From assembly GCA_031553075.1 (NCBI GenBank), contig JAVBLX010000035.1:1-64000 (forward strand): a stretch of 64,000 nt of DNA, given 5' to 3'. The position numbers and the translations under genes are program-made. Of this stretch, positions 1 through 8,695 are shown piece by piece; the stretch's first letter is position 1; every line of letters begins with the position of its first letter. A model generated the notes under the pieces. That model had not been told where the DNA came from. It saw nothing but the letters and a program-made list of their open reading frames with translations, and searched no databases. This DNA is from DIGJ01 sp031553075 (GTDB taxonomy: Bacteria > Bacillota > Clostridia > Lachnospirales > Lachnospiraceae).

Positions 1-143
1 CAGCCACAGTCCAGATGCTTTGCCCTAGACCTTCTTGCCCTGCGAAGGTGGATTTTTTTCCATCCCATCCCCCACGTTCCCGCCGAACCTTTCCTGGGCT
101 GCGTCCGGTTTTCCCAACCTGGTTTAATAACTAACTCCCAAGA
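1..143. repeat. Partial copy of a large inverted-repeat element, cut by the window start
   Basis: This segment matches, in reverse orientation, the left part of the element at 54712-55054. The match runs from the window edge to about base 143 and shares the end sequence GTTTAATAACTAAC (122-135) plus the outer bases CTCCCAAG. Only about 40% of the element is in the window. It lies downstream of the minus-strand aminotransferase gene. I see no protein in it. Confidence 0.8.
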
Positions 144-229
144 TGGTTGTCTCAGGTGGTGTGAACAGTAATATAGTAAGCAGATAGAAAAGACACTTCA
201 AATGGAATGTCTTTTTTTGAAAATCAATG

Positions 230-1321
230 CTACATATGCAAAAGAACATCCAGCAACTGATCATTTTTCTCCGGTGACATAAAGCAGAAACGAATATATT
301 TATTGTCCAAAAATGGGAAGGTTGAGCAATCACGAATCATTAATCCCTTCTGTATTGCTGCATCAAACAAGTCCCCGGAAGTAAGATCATCTCGCAGTAT
401 CTTAAGCAGGATGAAGTTTGCAGACGGATTATATACCTTGTAATGAGGACATTTTTCCAAGATTGCAGTAATGCGCTCCCGCTCAGCAAAGATGAGAGAA
501 CGGGTTTTTTCAATGTATTCGGTATCCTGAAACATAATCTCACCGGCAATAGCAGCCAGGGAATTGATGGTCCAGGGATTTTTCTTTTTATTGATTTCTT
601 TTAGCAGGTCCTGGTTGCCACAAATGGCATAGCCAAGACGAAGTCCTGGTGCGGCAAAAAATTTGGAGATGCCACGGAGAATGATGATGTTGTTATAATA
701 ATTGGTCAGCGATACCGAGGTGATATCTTCCATATTGGTAGCGAACTCTACATAAGTTTCATCTATCATGACGAAAATGTCACGTTCTTTGCAGATGTCC
801 AGAATCTGACGCATTTCCTCACGGGTTATGTGGGAGGATGTGGGATTGTTGGGATTGCAGATGACTAGCAGGTCGGTTGCGGAATCCATTTTTTCAAAAA
901 GTGCGGGCAGCTCAAGGGAAAAGCCTTTGGATTCTTTTAGGGGGTAATAGTGGGAACGTCCGCCACCCAGAGAGATTTCTCGTTCGTATTCGGAGTAGGT
1001 GGGGCCGATGATTAAGGCTTTTTTGGGGCTGCGTATTTGGATCAGGATGGAGATTAGCTCGGTGGAGCCGTTTCCTACCAGAATGTTTTCGGTTTCGGTG
1101 TTGACATAGCTGGCGATGGCATTTCGCAGGGAGGTGTATTCTCGGTCAGGATAGGTGGTTATGGCGTCGATGTGGGAGGCCAGGGTTTCCCGGAGTCTGA
1201 AAGATACACCAAGGGGATTTACGTTAGCCGAAAAGCTGGTAATGTCCTCTTTTTTGATTCCGTAGATTGTTTCAATTTTTTCTAAGTCGCTTCCATGAAA
1301 ATGATCTTTGTGTTTCAGCAT
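230..1321 (-). CDS. PLP-dependent aminotransferase, CobD/HisC-like
   Basis: This 363-residue fold-type I PLP enzyme belongs to the HisC/CobD group. Visible motifs are CNPNNPT (155-161), the cofactor-binding DETY (187-190) and the Schiff-base lysine in ISKFFAAPGLRLGY (K220). The N-terminus (FHGSD near residue 8, then SFSANVNPLG near 29) resembles threonine-phosphate decarboxylase CobD more than histidinol-phosphate aminotransferase. No cobalamin or histidine genes are nearby to settle the substrate. The ATG at 1321 follows GAGAGGATTTAGG on the minus strand. The gene stands alone and is divergent from the gene at 1680. Confidence 0.85.
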   Translation of the reverse strand: MLKHKDHFHGSDLEKIETIYGIKKEDITSFSANVNPLGVSFRLRETLASHIDAITTYPDREYTSLRNAIASYVNTETENILVGNGSTELISILIQIRSPKKALIIGPTYSEYEREISLGGGRSHYYPLKESKGFSLELPALFEKMDSATDLLVICNPNNPTSSHITREEMRQILDICKERDIFVMIDETYVEFATNMEDITSVSLTNYYNNIIILRGISKFFAAPGLRLGYAICGNQDLLKEINKKKNPWTINSLAAIAGEIMFQDTEYIEKTRSLIFAERERITAILEKCPHYKVYNPSANFILLKILRDDLTSGDLFDAAIQKGLMIRDCSTFPFLDNKYIRFCFMSPEKNDQLLDVLLHM

Positions 1322-1679
1322 AATATTACCTAAATCCTCTCTTATAAGTGTTGAATATTGTAAGCGTTATGTTTATAATTATTATAACTCTAATATAGAC
1401 AGCATTGATATCGATTAACTGGTACATCGTTTTGCAAATTTAAAATGATAACATGAAGTTGATTGAAATCTGTTATACAAGTTCTGATATTGGCGCATTA
1501 TTTATTTCGATATCTGTTATAGAATGGAACTATCTGTAGTTGTCATTATAACGTTTTTTTTATAAATTGCCAATATTAAGAAAATACAAATATATTAAGA
1601 AATGTAAGTTTATATAAAATAAATGATTGAAATAGTAATACAAGTAAATATATAAAATACCAAAACAGGTGGGGAACAC
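1322..1679. other. Divergent intergenic region, AT-rich, with a dispersed repeat
   Basis: This 358-base non-coding stretch separates the divergent genes at 1321 and 1680. It is very AT-rich and carries GTACATCGTTTTGCAAAT at 1422-1439. The core of that motif recurs at 23352-23367 and 50005-50022, each time in intergenic DNA. It also has short copies of CGATATC. No promoter pair is clear enough to call. Confidence 0.5.
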
Positions 1680-4600
1680 GTGAGAGAGAAGATAAAACGA
1701 TTTGCTAATGAAAATTTCGAATATGAGTTACCGGAGATAATTCTATCCCAGGAAAAGATTGAACTTTCGGTTGTTTCAGGAAGTATATTCCGGGGTACTC
1801 TTACCATTGAAAATCAGGCGGGTGTGGATATGCGTGGAGTGGTTTATTCCAATGACCGTTTTTTAAGAGTGGTGAATCCGATGTTTATTGGAGCTCATTC
1901 TTCAATTCAATATACCTTTATTGCCAAAACGATGGAGCCTGGTGAATGCTTTGCGGGAGCGCTTTACGTAGTGTCCAGTTGTGGGGAAGTGAGTATTCCG
2001 GTGACCGTATCGGTGGTAAAGCCATATTTTGAGTCATCAGTAGGAACGATAGCGGATTTATTTCATTTTTCCAATCTGGCCCAAATAAATTGGAACGAGG
2101 CGGCAGGTTTTTTTGAAACAGAGGAGTTTGAGGCTGCATTACTAAAAAAAGAGGGTATTTGTAATGTTTATCGAAGCCTTAAAAAGAGTTATTCTTCCTC
2201 CATTGCGCTGGAAGAGTTTTTGCTTGCCATCCAAAAGAAGCTGCCTCTGGGTATCCGCTTGGAAAAGGAAAATCTTGTCTATGAGGAATGTAAGGAAAAC
2301 TTTGTGGATAAGGTGGTGCTTATCAAAGATTCATGGGGATATGAAGAGTTTTCCATTGGGATAACAGGGGACTTCCTTTCCACTGAGAAAAAAGTGATTA
2401 CAACAGAAGATTTTTTTGCCAGTCAGTGTGAAGTGGAATTTCTGGTGGATTATAGTCAGCTGGGAGCAGGTATTAATTTTGGCAAAATTGTGTTTACTTC
2501 GGCACTGCGGGAGATAACTGCCTGGATACAGGTGGAAATGGAACCATTACATGAGGGAAAGATACAGCGAAGAAAGAGGAAGGAAGATACGCTGTTTGCT
2601 ATTCAAAATTATCTAAACCTTCGTACCAACCAAATATCTCATGATAAATATTGTCAGGAGCTGGATTTACTGTTAAAACATTCAAAAGCGTATTCATCTG
2701 ATTTTGAACATCAGATGCTGGAAGCTCATTACTATATTATGGATAGACAAGCTGCGGCTGAGCCTGTTTTACAGACGTTGGAACAAAATCTGGAAACGCT
2801 CAAAAAGGACTGGATTATTGGGTATTGTGGGTATTATTATTTGAAAGCCTGTTATACCAAGAGTCCACAGGATGTGGAAGAGGCTCTTGCGAAAATCTGG
2901 GCTGTTTATGAAGAGGAGGAAAGCAACTGGCAGGTATTTTGGTTTATTCTTTACCTGGATGAACAATATATGGACGAACCAAAGCGAAAGTGGAAAAAGT
3001 TGATGACTTTTTTGGAAGCAGGGGTGACCAGTCCGGTTTTATATTATGAAGTATGTCATATGGTAGGAGAGAATATCGAATGCCTGAAAACCTTGCCTGC
3101 AAATGCTCTCCGGGCATTAAACTGGGGGATTAAGATGAACTTCCTTTCCAAAGAGGCAATGGATGTTTATTGTTTGCTGGCTTTAAAGGAAGAGGGGGCA
3201 TTTAAGACCACAATTAAGAACCTGGAAGCAATATATGCTAAAAATCCAGGAAGAGACGTGCTGGCAACCATTTTGAAGATGATTATCCGGGCGCAGGATA
3301 AAAATCCTCGTTATTTTAAATGGTTTGCTCTTGGGGAAGCCGAAAAGCTAAAAATAGAAAATTTATATGAATATTATTTAGACACAGCAGGAGAGAACTT
3401 CGAAGAAAAAATTCCCTCTTCTGTTCTCATGTTCTTTTTGTATGATAATGAGCTGGGATGGAAAAAAAAGGCTTATCTGTATGCTTATATTGTAAAAAAC
3501 AAGGTCCGGGATATGGGGACTTACATAAGCTACGACAAGATGATGCGGAAGTTTACCATGGAACAGGTTAGGGCAGGAAGGATTAATACAAATCTGGCTG
3601 TTCTATATGAGGAATATATTTCTCAGTCCAGCGTTGAAGAAGGGATTGCGATTGGGCTTTCCAAGGTTCTGTTCTGCCATGAAGTAATCTGCTGGAATCC
3701 AAAGATAACCGGAGTATATGTAAAACATAAGGAACTGGAAACGGAAAACTATGCTTCCTTTACCAATGGCAGGGCCTATGTGGACATTTCCACGGAAAAT
3801 GCCGTACTTACCTTTGAGGATCGAAGAGGAAATCGTTATTTGGGGTCCATCGAATATTCTGTAAAACGGCTTTTACATATTCCTGGTCTGACCCAGGCCT
3901 GTTATCAGTACTGCAAGACAAATTCTTTGATGATTTTAAATCTGTTTGAGGGAATTGATCATTATCAAAAGCAGGATGAAGATTCTATTTCCATACAGAG
4001 GCGATGTGTACTTATGCCTCATTTTAGTGGTTACTATAAGGGAAGATGCTACGAGCGCCTGATTGAACACTATTATAATGCGATGGAACAGGAGGCATTG
4101 GAGGAAATGCTCCGGGTTGTGGAGCTTAAGACCCTGAGTAAGAAATATCGGGGGCGGGTGTTGGAATATTCTATTATTCATGATTTGCGGGACAAGGTTA
4201 AAGCTGGGCTTATGGAATATGGCTTTGGACATATATCAGTAAAACGTCTGTTTATGTTTTGCAGTGATGAGATTAAGCAAAGTGAAGCACAGGAGAAAAA
4301 TGGATTTCTTTTGGATTTGTCTTATCATGTTTTTTGTGGAGAAAAGTATGATGAACAAATTCTGGGTTATTTGGAATGTTATTATAATGGTGATACGAAA
4401 TCCATGATGAAGCTTTGGAAAAGTGTTAAAGATTTTGAGATAGAGACTTACCAGCTGGAGGAGCGAATTCTCAGTCAGGCATTGTTTGCTGAAAGCAGGG
4501 TAAGAAGAGCCTATGAAATCTTTCTCTCCTATTATGAAAAACGAGGAAACGAAAGACTGATCCAAGCGTTTCTAAAGTATAATGCCTATAAATATTTAGT

Positions 4601-5219
4601 AAAGGATCGGATTTTAAAGGAAGATATTTTCCGTGTCATGCTAAAAGAGTTAAGCTATGAAGAGTGTACCATGAATCGGCTTGCAGTATTGAAATATTTA
4701 AGCGAAATACAAGGTCTGACCAAAGAGGAACTGGACTTCTGTGAACGCAGCATCTGGAAATTATGGGAGCGTAATGTAGTGCTTCCATTCTTTAAAAAGT
4801 TTGAAGGAAGCATTACGTTACCACGAGAGATTACCAATTATTATTATGCTGAGTATAAATGTAATCCAGACAAACAAGTGAAAATTCATTACTGTCTGGA
4901 AAGTGACCTGGAAGGTGGAGAGTATATTACGGAGATTATGGAAAACGTATATATGGGAATTCACATCAAGACATTTCTTTTGTTCCAGGACGAATATCTG
5001 GTGTATTACATTTCGGAAAATGACGAAGAAAAAGCGGTTATTACACAAAGTGTAAAAGCAGAGATGGAGAATAATCCCGAAGCGGATGACAGCATGTTTG
5101 GCCTCATTAATCTTATGATTACAGCAAAAGAGATGCAGGATGAGAAAACACTGGTGGAACTGATGGAGTATTTTGTAAAGCTAAAGTATTCCAGTGAAGT
5201 GCTGTTTGATATTTTATAG
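1680..5219 (+). CDS. DUF5717-like very large protein, operon gene 1
   Basis: This 1179-residue protein has unknown function. I recognise it as resembling the DUF5717 family of Lachnospiraceae, from its N-terminus and its neighbour. The first ~120 residues read as a beta-sandwich (SVVSGSIFRGTLTIEN...). From about 300 onward it is rich in Trp, Tyr, Leu and charged residues, as in alpha-solenoid or TPR-like scaffolds. There is no signal peptide or membrane segment, so a cytoplasmic scaffold is inferred. The GTG start follows AGGTGGGG at 1667-1674. It is the first of four co-directional genes (1680-8595). Confidence 0.8.
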   Translation: MREKIKRFANENFEYELPEIILSQEKIELSVVSGSIFRGTLTIENQAGVDMRGVVYSNDRFLRVVNPMFIGAHSSIQYTFIAKTMEPGECFAGALYVVSSCGEVSIPVTVSVVKPYFESSVGTIADLFHFSNLAQINWNEAAGFFETEEFEAALLKKEGICNVYRSLKKSYSSSIALEEFLLAIQKKLPLGIRLEKENLVYEECKENFVDKVVLIKDSWGYEEFSIGITGDFLSTEKKVITTEDFFASQCEVEFLVDYSQLGAGINFGKIVFTSALREITAWIQVEMEPLHEGKIQRRKRKEDTLFAIQNYLNLRTNQISHDKYCQELDLLLKHSKAYSSDFEHQMLEAHYYIMDRQAAAEPVLQTLEQNLETLKKDWIIGYCGYYYLKACYTKSPQDVEEALAKIWAVYEEEESNWQVFWFILYLDEQYMDEPKRKWKKLMTFLEAGVTSPVLYYEVCHMVGENIECLKTLPANALRALNWGIKMNFLSKEAMDVYCLLALKEEGAFKTTIKNLEAIYAKNPGRDVLATILKMIIRAQDKNPRYFKWFALGEAEKLKIENLYEYYLDTAGENFEEKIPSSVLMFFLYDNELGWKKKAYLYAYIVKNKVRDMGTYISYDKMMRKFTMEQVRAGRINTNLAVLYEEYISQSSVEEGIAIGLSKVLFCHEVICWNPKITGVYVKHKELETENYASFTNGRAYVDISTENAVLTFEDRRGNRYLGSIEYSVKRLLHIPGLTQACYQYCKTNSLMILNLFEGIDHYQKQDEDSISIQRRCVLMPHFSGYYKGRCYERLIEHYYNAMEQEALEEMLRVVELKTLSKKYRGRVLEYSIIHDLRDKVKAGLMEYGFGHISVKRLFMFCSDEIKQSEAQEKNGFLLDLSYHVFCGEKYDEQILGYLECYYNGDTKSMMKLWKSVKDFEIETYQLEERILSQALFAESRVRRAYEIFLSYYEKRGNERLIQAFLKYNAYKYLVKDRILKEDIFRVMLKELSYEECTMNRLAVLKYLSEIQGLTKEELDFCERSIWKLWERNVVLPFFKKFEGSITLPREITNYYYAEYKCNPDKQVKIHYCLESDLEGGEYITEIMENVYMGIHIKTFLLFQDEYLVYYISENDEEKAVITQSVKAEMENNPEADDSMFGLINLMITAKEMQDEKTLVELMEYFVKLKYSSEVLFDIL

Positions 5220-5269
5220 CAGGAGTATTTGTGAGGGAAACAGGTCTTCACACTCACCTGAAGGATATG

Positions 5270-5294
5270 GTGCATTAAAGTGCACAGATGGGAG
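5270..5294 (+). promoter_or_regulatory. Mini hairpin fused to a Shine-Dalgarno
   Basis: GTGCA (5270-5274) pairs with TGCAC (5281-5285) around a six-base loop. It is followed directly by AGATGGGAG (5286-5294) and the ATG at 5300. The same arrangement occurs upstream of spoVAC, spoVAD, hydA and two exported-protein genes in this window. A role in translation initiation is inferred. Confidence 0.5.
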
Positions 5295-5299
5295 TTTAC

Positions 5300-6571
5300 A
5301 TGGAAGAAAACAAAAATCTGTATGTGGGATTTGATTTGTGCAATGAATATTCCCAGATCAGCTGTTTTCACCCAAAAACTGGTGAAGTCGAAACAATCGG
5401 GCTTAGGGGAGAGGAAAGCTACCACCTGATTCCAACGGTTTTAGGTGTAACAGAGATAAAAAAGGAATGGTTATTTGGAGAATATGCCCAAATGATGGCA
5501 GAACACAAGGATGGTGTTTTGGTCGATAATATTGTTGAGAAGATTATAATGGAGCAGCCCTTTGAAATCTATGGTGTATCCTTTGAACCAACGGTTATTC
5601 TGGCAAAGTTTTTTAAAAAATCACTGGTATTGCTAAAGCGATATTATCCCAATGAAACCATTTTAAAACTGGTTGTTACGGTAGAACAGATGAATGGAAC
5701 CTTGATGAAGTATATCTATAAAGCGCTTGAGCAGATTGGACTGATGAAGGATCGAGTAACTGTGCTTCCTCATACCCAGTGTTATCTTTACTATGCCCTT
5801 AGTCAGAAACGGGAATTATGGCTTCAAGATGTGGGGATGTTTGACTATGGGAAAAGCGGATTGGCTTTTTATCGGATCAATATCAATCGCAAAAACCACC
5901 CTATGGTAGTGGGCGTGTCGAAAAAAGATCTGAGTGACCAAATGCCATATGAGATGCTCCATTCAGGGCGTTTTGAAGAAAAGAAGCTGGCAAATCTTTT
6001 TTTTGACATTGCGGAAGGGATTTTATATAAGCAGAATATTTCTACGGTGTATATTACCGGCGAAGGATTTTATGATACCTGGGCAGATCATAAGATGCCG
6101 GAGCTTTGTGCTGGAAGAAGAGTGTTTAAGGGACCCAATATATATACAAGAGGGGCTTGCTATGGAGCCAGGATTCTTCATACCGGGGAATTTGATGAGA
6201 CCTTCCTTTTCATGGGCGAAGATTGCATCGAAAGTGCCATATCAGTGCCTTTATATAAAGACGGTGTAGTGCAGAAATTCCAGCTGGCCAAAGCCGGAAG
6301 CTTATGGCATGAAGTGAATGAGACAGTGACCTTTATTTTTGACGGCGAAGAAGAAATTCCGGTTGAGGTGAAAAAGCTTACGGAAAAGGAAGGGACTACC
6401 CGGCTGATTAACCTGGAGGGCATACCCAGACGTCCCAATAAGATGGGGCGGTATGAGCTGAAGCTGACCTTTTTGGATACCAAAACCTGTTTATTTACAA
6501 TTAGAGATAAAGGATTTGGAGAATATGCCTTGTCGAGCAGACGGGTATGGGAAAAGGTTATTGAGTTGTAA
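5300..6571 (+). CDS. DUF5716-like actin/Hsp70-fold protein, operon gene 2
   Basis: This 423-residue protein begins LYVGFDLCNEYSQISCF, a pattern like the first phosphate loop of actin/Hsp70 ATPases. DYGKSGLAFYR in the middle resembles phosphate loop 2, and TVYITGEGFYD resembles the adenosine loop. The C-terminal ~120 residues look beta-rich, in the place of an Hsp70 substrate-binding part. I recognise it as DUF5716-like. I chose ATG 5300 because the earlier ATG at 5288 is part of the Shine-Dalgarno. It sits between the giant DUF5717-like protein and a TPR protein, suggesting one complex. ATP use is inferred. Confidence 0.75.
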   Translation: MEENKNLYVGFDLCNEYSQISCFHPKTGEVETIGLRGEESYHLIPTVLGVTEIKKEWLFGEYAQMMAEHKDGVLVDNIVEKIIMEQPFEIYGVSFEPTVILAKFFKKSLVLLKRYYPNETILKLVVTVEQMNGTLMKYIYKALEQIGLMKDRVTVLPHTQCYLYYALSQKRELWLQDVGMFDYGKSGLAFYRININRKNHPMVVGVSKKDLSDQMPYEMLHSGRFEEKKLANLFFDIAEGILYKQNISTVYITGEGFYDTWADHKMPELCAGRRVFKGPNIYTRGACYGARILHTGEFDETFLFMGEDCIESAISVPLYKDGVVQKFQLAKAGSLWHEVNETVTFIFDGEEEIPVEVKKLTEKEGTTRLINLEGIPRRPNKMGRYELKLTFLDTKTCLFTIRDKGFGEYALSSRRVWEKVIEL

Positions 6572-6605
6572 GAAAATGTATAATGCGGACAGAGGAGAGC
6601 CGTTT

Positions 6606-7442
6606 ATGGGAAAGTTGATTTTATGTACAGGAAAGATAACGGAAGAGCCGTATTGCTTTCCACTCACCAATACAAAGGTTTATTCTATGGAGGAATTATG
6701 TTATTATATTTATAACAATATATATAGTATTGGCGAGGAGTTGTTTTATGAAAGTCTGGCACATTGGATTGGCAGCAACCTTGAGATGAAAGAGACTGAG
6801 GAAAAGCTGATTAAGATGATAACGGAAAAGCAGTCCAAAAAGGATTTGGTAGTAACCGTTCTTTGCAGTGGGGATTACTATGAAGAACAGGAAATCAAAG
6901 AACTGATTAAAGTTATGGATCAGCTGGAACAGATGACCGATTTCGAACGAAATAAACTTAAGGGAGATAATTTCCTTAAATTCAAGGATTATGGCAATGC
7001 CAAAAAGGTTTATGAATCCTTATTGAACAGTGAGGAAGCCAAAGCCTTATCAGACATGGAGAGAGGAAATATGCTCCATAACCTTGGGGTTGCCAAAATA
7101 CATTCCTCCTCCTATGAAGATGCAGCCTCTAATTTTCGACAGGCATATGAAAAAAATCAAAATGAAAAGTCAATGTATTCCTGTCTGTTGGCATTAAAAT
7201 TAGGAAAAAAGGACGAAAAATACAGAGAAATTTTAGAGCTTTTTTCGATTGGAGAAGACATGGCATCCCACATTGCCAATCAGTTGGAGATTGCCATGAT
7301 AGAGGCAGAAGCTTTGAAGGACTATCAAAAAATCGAAAAGATAAAGGAACTGAAGGAAAACGGTCAAGTAGAGGAATATTATATGCGTCTTAATAATACC
7401 GTGTCCAGATGGAAGGAAGAATATAAGAATGGGCTTCTTTAA
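6606..7442 (+). CDS. Small TPR-type protein, operon gene 3
   Basis: This 278-residue protein has no recognised family. Residues ~120-200 contain two helix pairs of TPR type (FLKFKDYGNAKKVYESLL; MLHNLGVAKIHSSSYEDAASNFRQAY). The C-terminal third is helical and charged. No signal peptide or membrane span is seen. The ATG at 6606 has AGGAGA at 6592-6597; an upstream in-frame ATG at 6516 would overlap the preceding gene and lacks a ribosome site. The 3' end overlaps the next gene by 14 bases, which points to translational coupling. Confidence 0.8.
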   Translation: MGKLILCTGKITEEPYCFPLTNTKVYSMEELCYYIYNNIYSIGEELFYESLAHWIGSNLEMKETEEKLIKMITEKQSKKDLVVTVLCSGDYYEEQEIKELIKVMDQLEQMTDFERNKLKGDNFLKFKDYGNAKKVYESLLNSEEAKALSDMERGNMLHNLGVAKIHSSSYEDAASNFRQAYEKNQNEKSMYSCLLALKLGKKDEKYREILELFSIGEDMASHIANQLEIAMIEAEALKDYQKIEKIKELKENGQVEEYYMRLNNTVSRWKEEYKNGLL

Positions 7443-8595
7443 TTGGTTTGGAAAAAAGAAAAGACAAAAAATCAGCTTGGAAGAGCTGGAAAACAGTGGG
7501 TTTCAAAGTGAAACCTATATAAGGCAAAGGCCGGACAAGTCGATTTCTTATGTGATTGACCGGTGTGAGCAGATGGCCGAGTCAAAACGCCAGATTCGGG
7601 ATATTAAGACAGAATATACAGCAGTTTCCCAGTACCTGGCAGATATTCAAAAAATTGATTTAATGCCGCCAATGGAACGGGATAACTTGGAAATAGCAGC
7701 AAGAAATATTCTTACCTATACAAAAGAGCGGGAAAAGTATACCACCAAGGATGCCAAACTGACGGATAGCCAGAGAAACAATCTGGAAAGGCATGAAGGA
7801 GATTTGGTTAGAGACTTAAAAAGGATGAAGGAAAATGAGAGCTATAGTGGCGTGGTAAAAAGCGACATGGGCTATCTGGAAGGGGAAAAACGGGCACTTT
7901 TCCATGAGCGAAAGGAAATAGTGAAAAGGCAGGCCTTCCTAAAGCAGCTTTCGGTGGGAATGTCAGTTGTGGTAATTTCTTTGTTTGTGCTAATTGTATT
8001 GCTATTAGTTGCATTTGAAGCCAATTTGGCGATCCCTTTTATCCTTACCATCATTATGGCGGCTGGCAGTGCTACTTATATCTATCTGGAGGCTAACCGA
8101 AACCGTAAGGATATGAACCTGGCGGAGCGAAAGTTGGACAAGGCGATTGGTCTTTTAAATAAGGTAAAGATAAAATATATTAACAACCAGAGTCTGTTTG
8201 AATATACCTGTGAAAAATATGGAGTGAACAGCTCGGATGAATTGGATTACATTTGGAAGCAGTATATTATTGTCGTGGAAAATGAAAGAAAATACCAGCA
8301 GAATACCGAACGTCTGGCAGAGAATAAAAGGCGTCTGATTGATGCGCTGGAGGATATTGGCGTGGCAGATACAGAAATTTGGACCCATCAGACGAATGCT
8401 ATTCTGGAAAAAAGAGAGATGGTGGAGGTTCGTCATAATCTGAATGTAAGAAGACAAAAATTAAGAGATAATCTGGATTATAATACAAAGGCCTATAACC
8501 AGAATCAGACGGAGATTGAGGGTTTCATCAAACAGAATCCGGAAATGCGGGATGAGGTGATGTCAATACTCAGAAACTATCATATCGAATTGTAA
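7429..8595 (+). CDS. Membrane-anchored coiled-coil protein, operon gene 4
   Basis: This 388-residue protein has long charged helices likely to form coiled coils (about 60-165 and 240-385). They flank two adjacent hydrophobic segments at roughly 178-200 and 202-220, so both helical arms should face the cytoplasm. The N-terminus MGFFNWFGKKKR is amphipathic and basic. No enzymatic motif is visible. Its start overlaps the TPR gene and it is the last gene before the valS promoter. It could tether the DUF5716/DUF5717/TPR proteins to the membrane; this is inferred from context only. Confidence 0.8.
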   Translation: MGFFNWFGKKKRQKISLEELENSGFQSETYIRQRPDKSISYVIDRCEQMAESKRQIRDIKTEYTAVSQYLADIQKIDLMPPMERDNLEIAARNILTYTKEREKYTTKDAKLTDSQRNNLERHEGDLVRDLKRMKENESYSGVVKSDMGYLEGEKRALFHERKEIVKRQAFLKQLSVGMSVVVISLFVLIVLLLVAFEANLAIPFILTIIMAAGSATYIYLEANRNRKDMNLAERKLDKAIGLLNKVKIKYINNQSLFEYTCEKYGVNSSDELDYIWKQYIIVVENERKYQQNTERLAENKRRLIDALEDIGVADTEIWTHQTNAILEKREMVEVRHNLNVRRQKLRDNLDYNTKAYNQNQTEIEGFIKQNPEMRDEVMSILRNYHIEL

Positions 8596-8625
8596 GAAAA
8601 CGACCCGATGGAATTTTAAAAAAAC

Positions 8626-8654
8626 TTGACAAGATAAGGGTTTTTAACTAATCT
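8626..8654 (+). promoter_or_regulatory. Probable sigma-A promoter for valS
   Basis: TTGACA at 8626-8631 is a perfect -35 box. Seventeen bases later lies the weaker TAATCT at 8649-8654. Only about 45 bases of leader remain before the valS ATG, too few for a T-box leader, although many Firmicutes valS genes have one. Confidence 0.5.
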
Positions 8655-8695
8655 TGTATAGAAGAGAATGAAAAGATGAAAGGCACGGTAAAAGC

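Noticed and set aside
230..1321. Assignment as histidinol-phosphate aminotransferase hisC
   Set aside because: The N-terminus is more like CobD, and no histidine gene is near, so no symbol is given.
8596..8695. T-box leader expected upstream of valS
   Set aside because: The gap is only 100 bases and no T-box sequence or terminator/antiterminator pair is visible.
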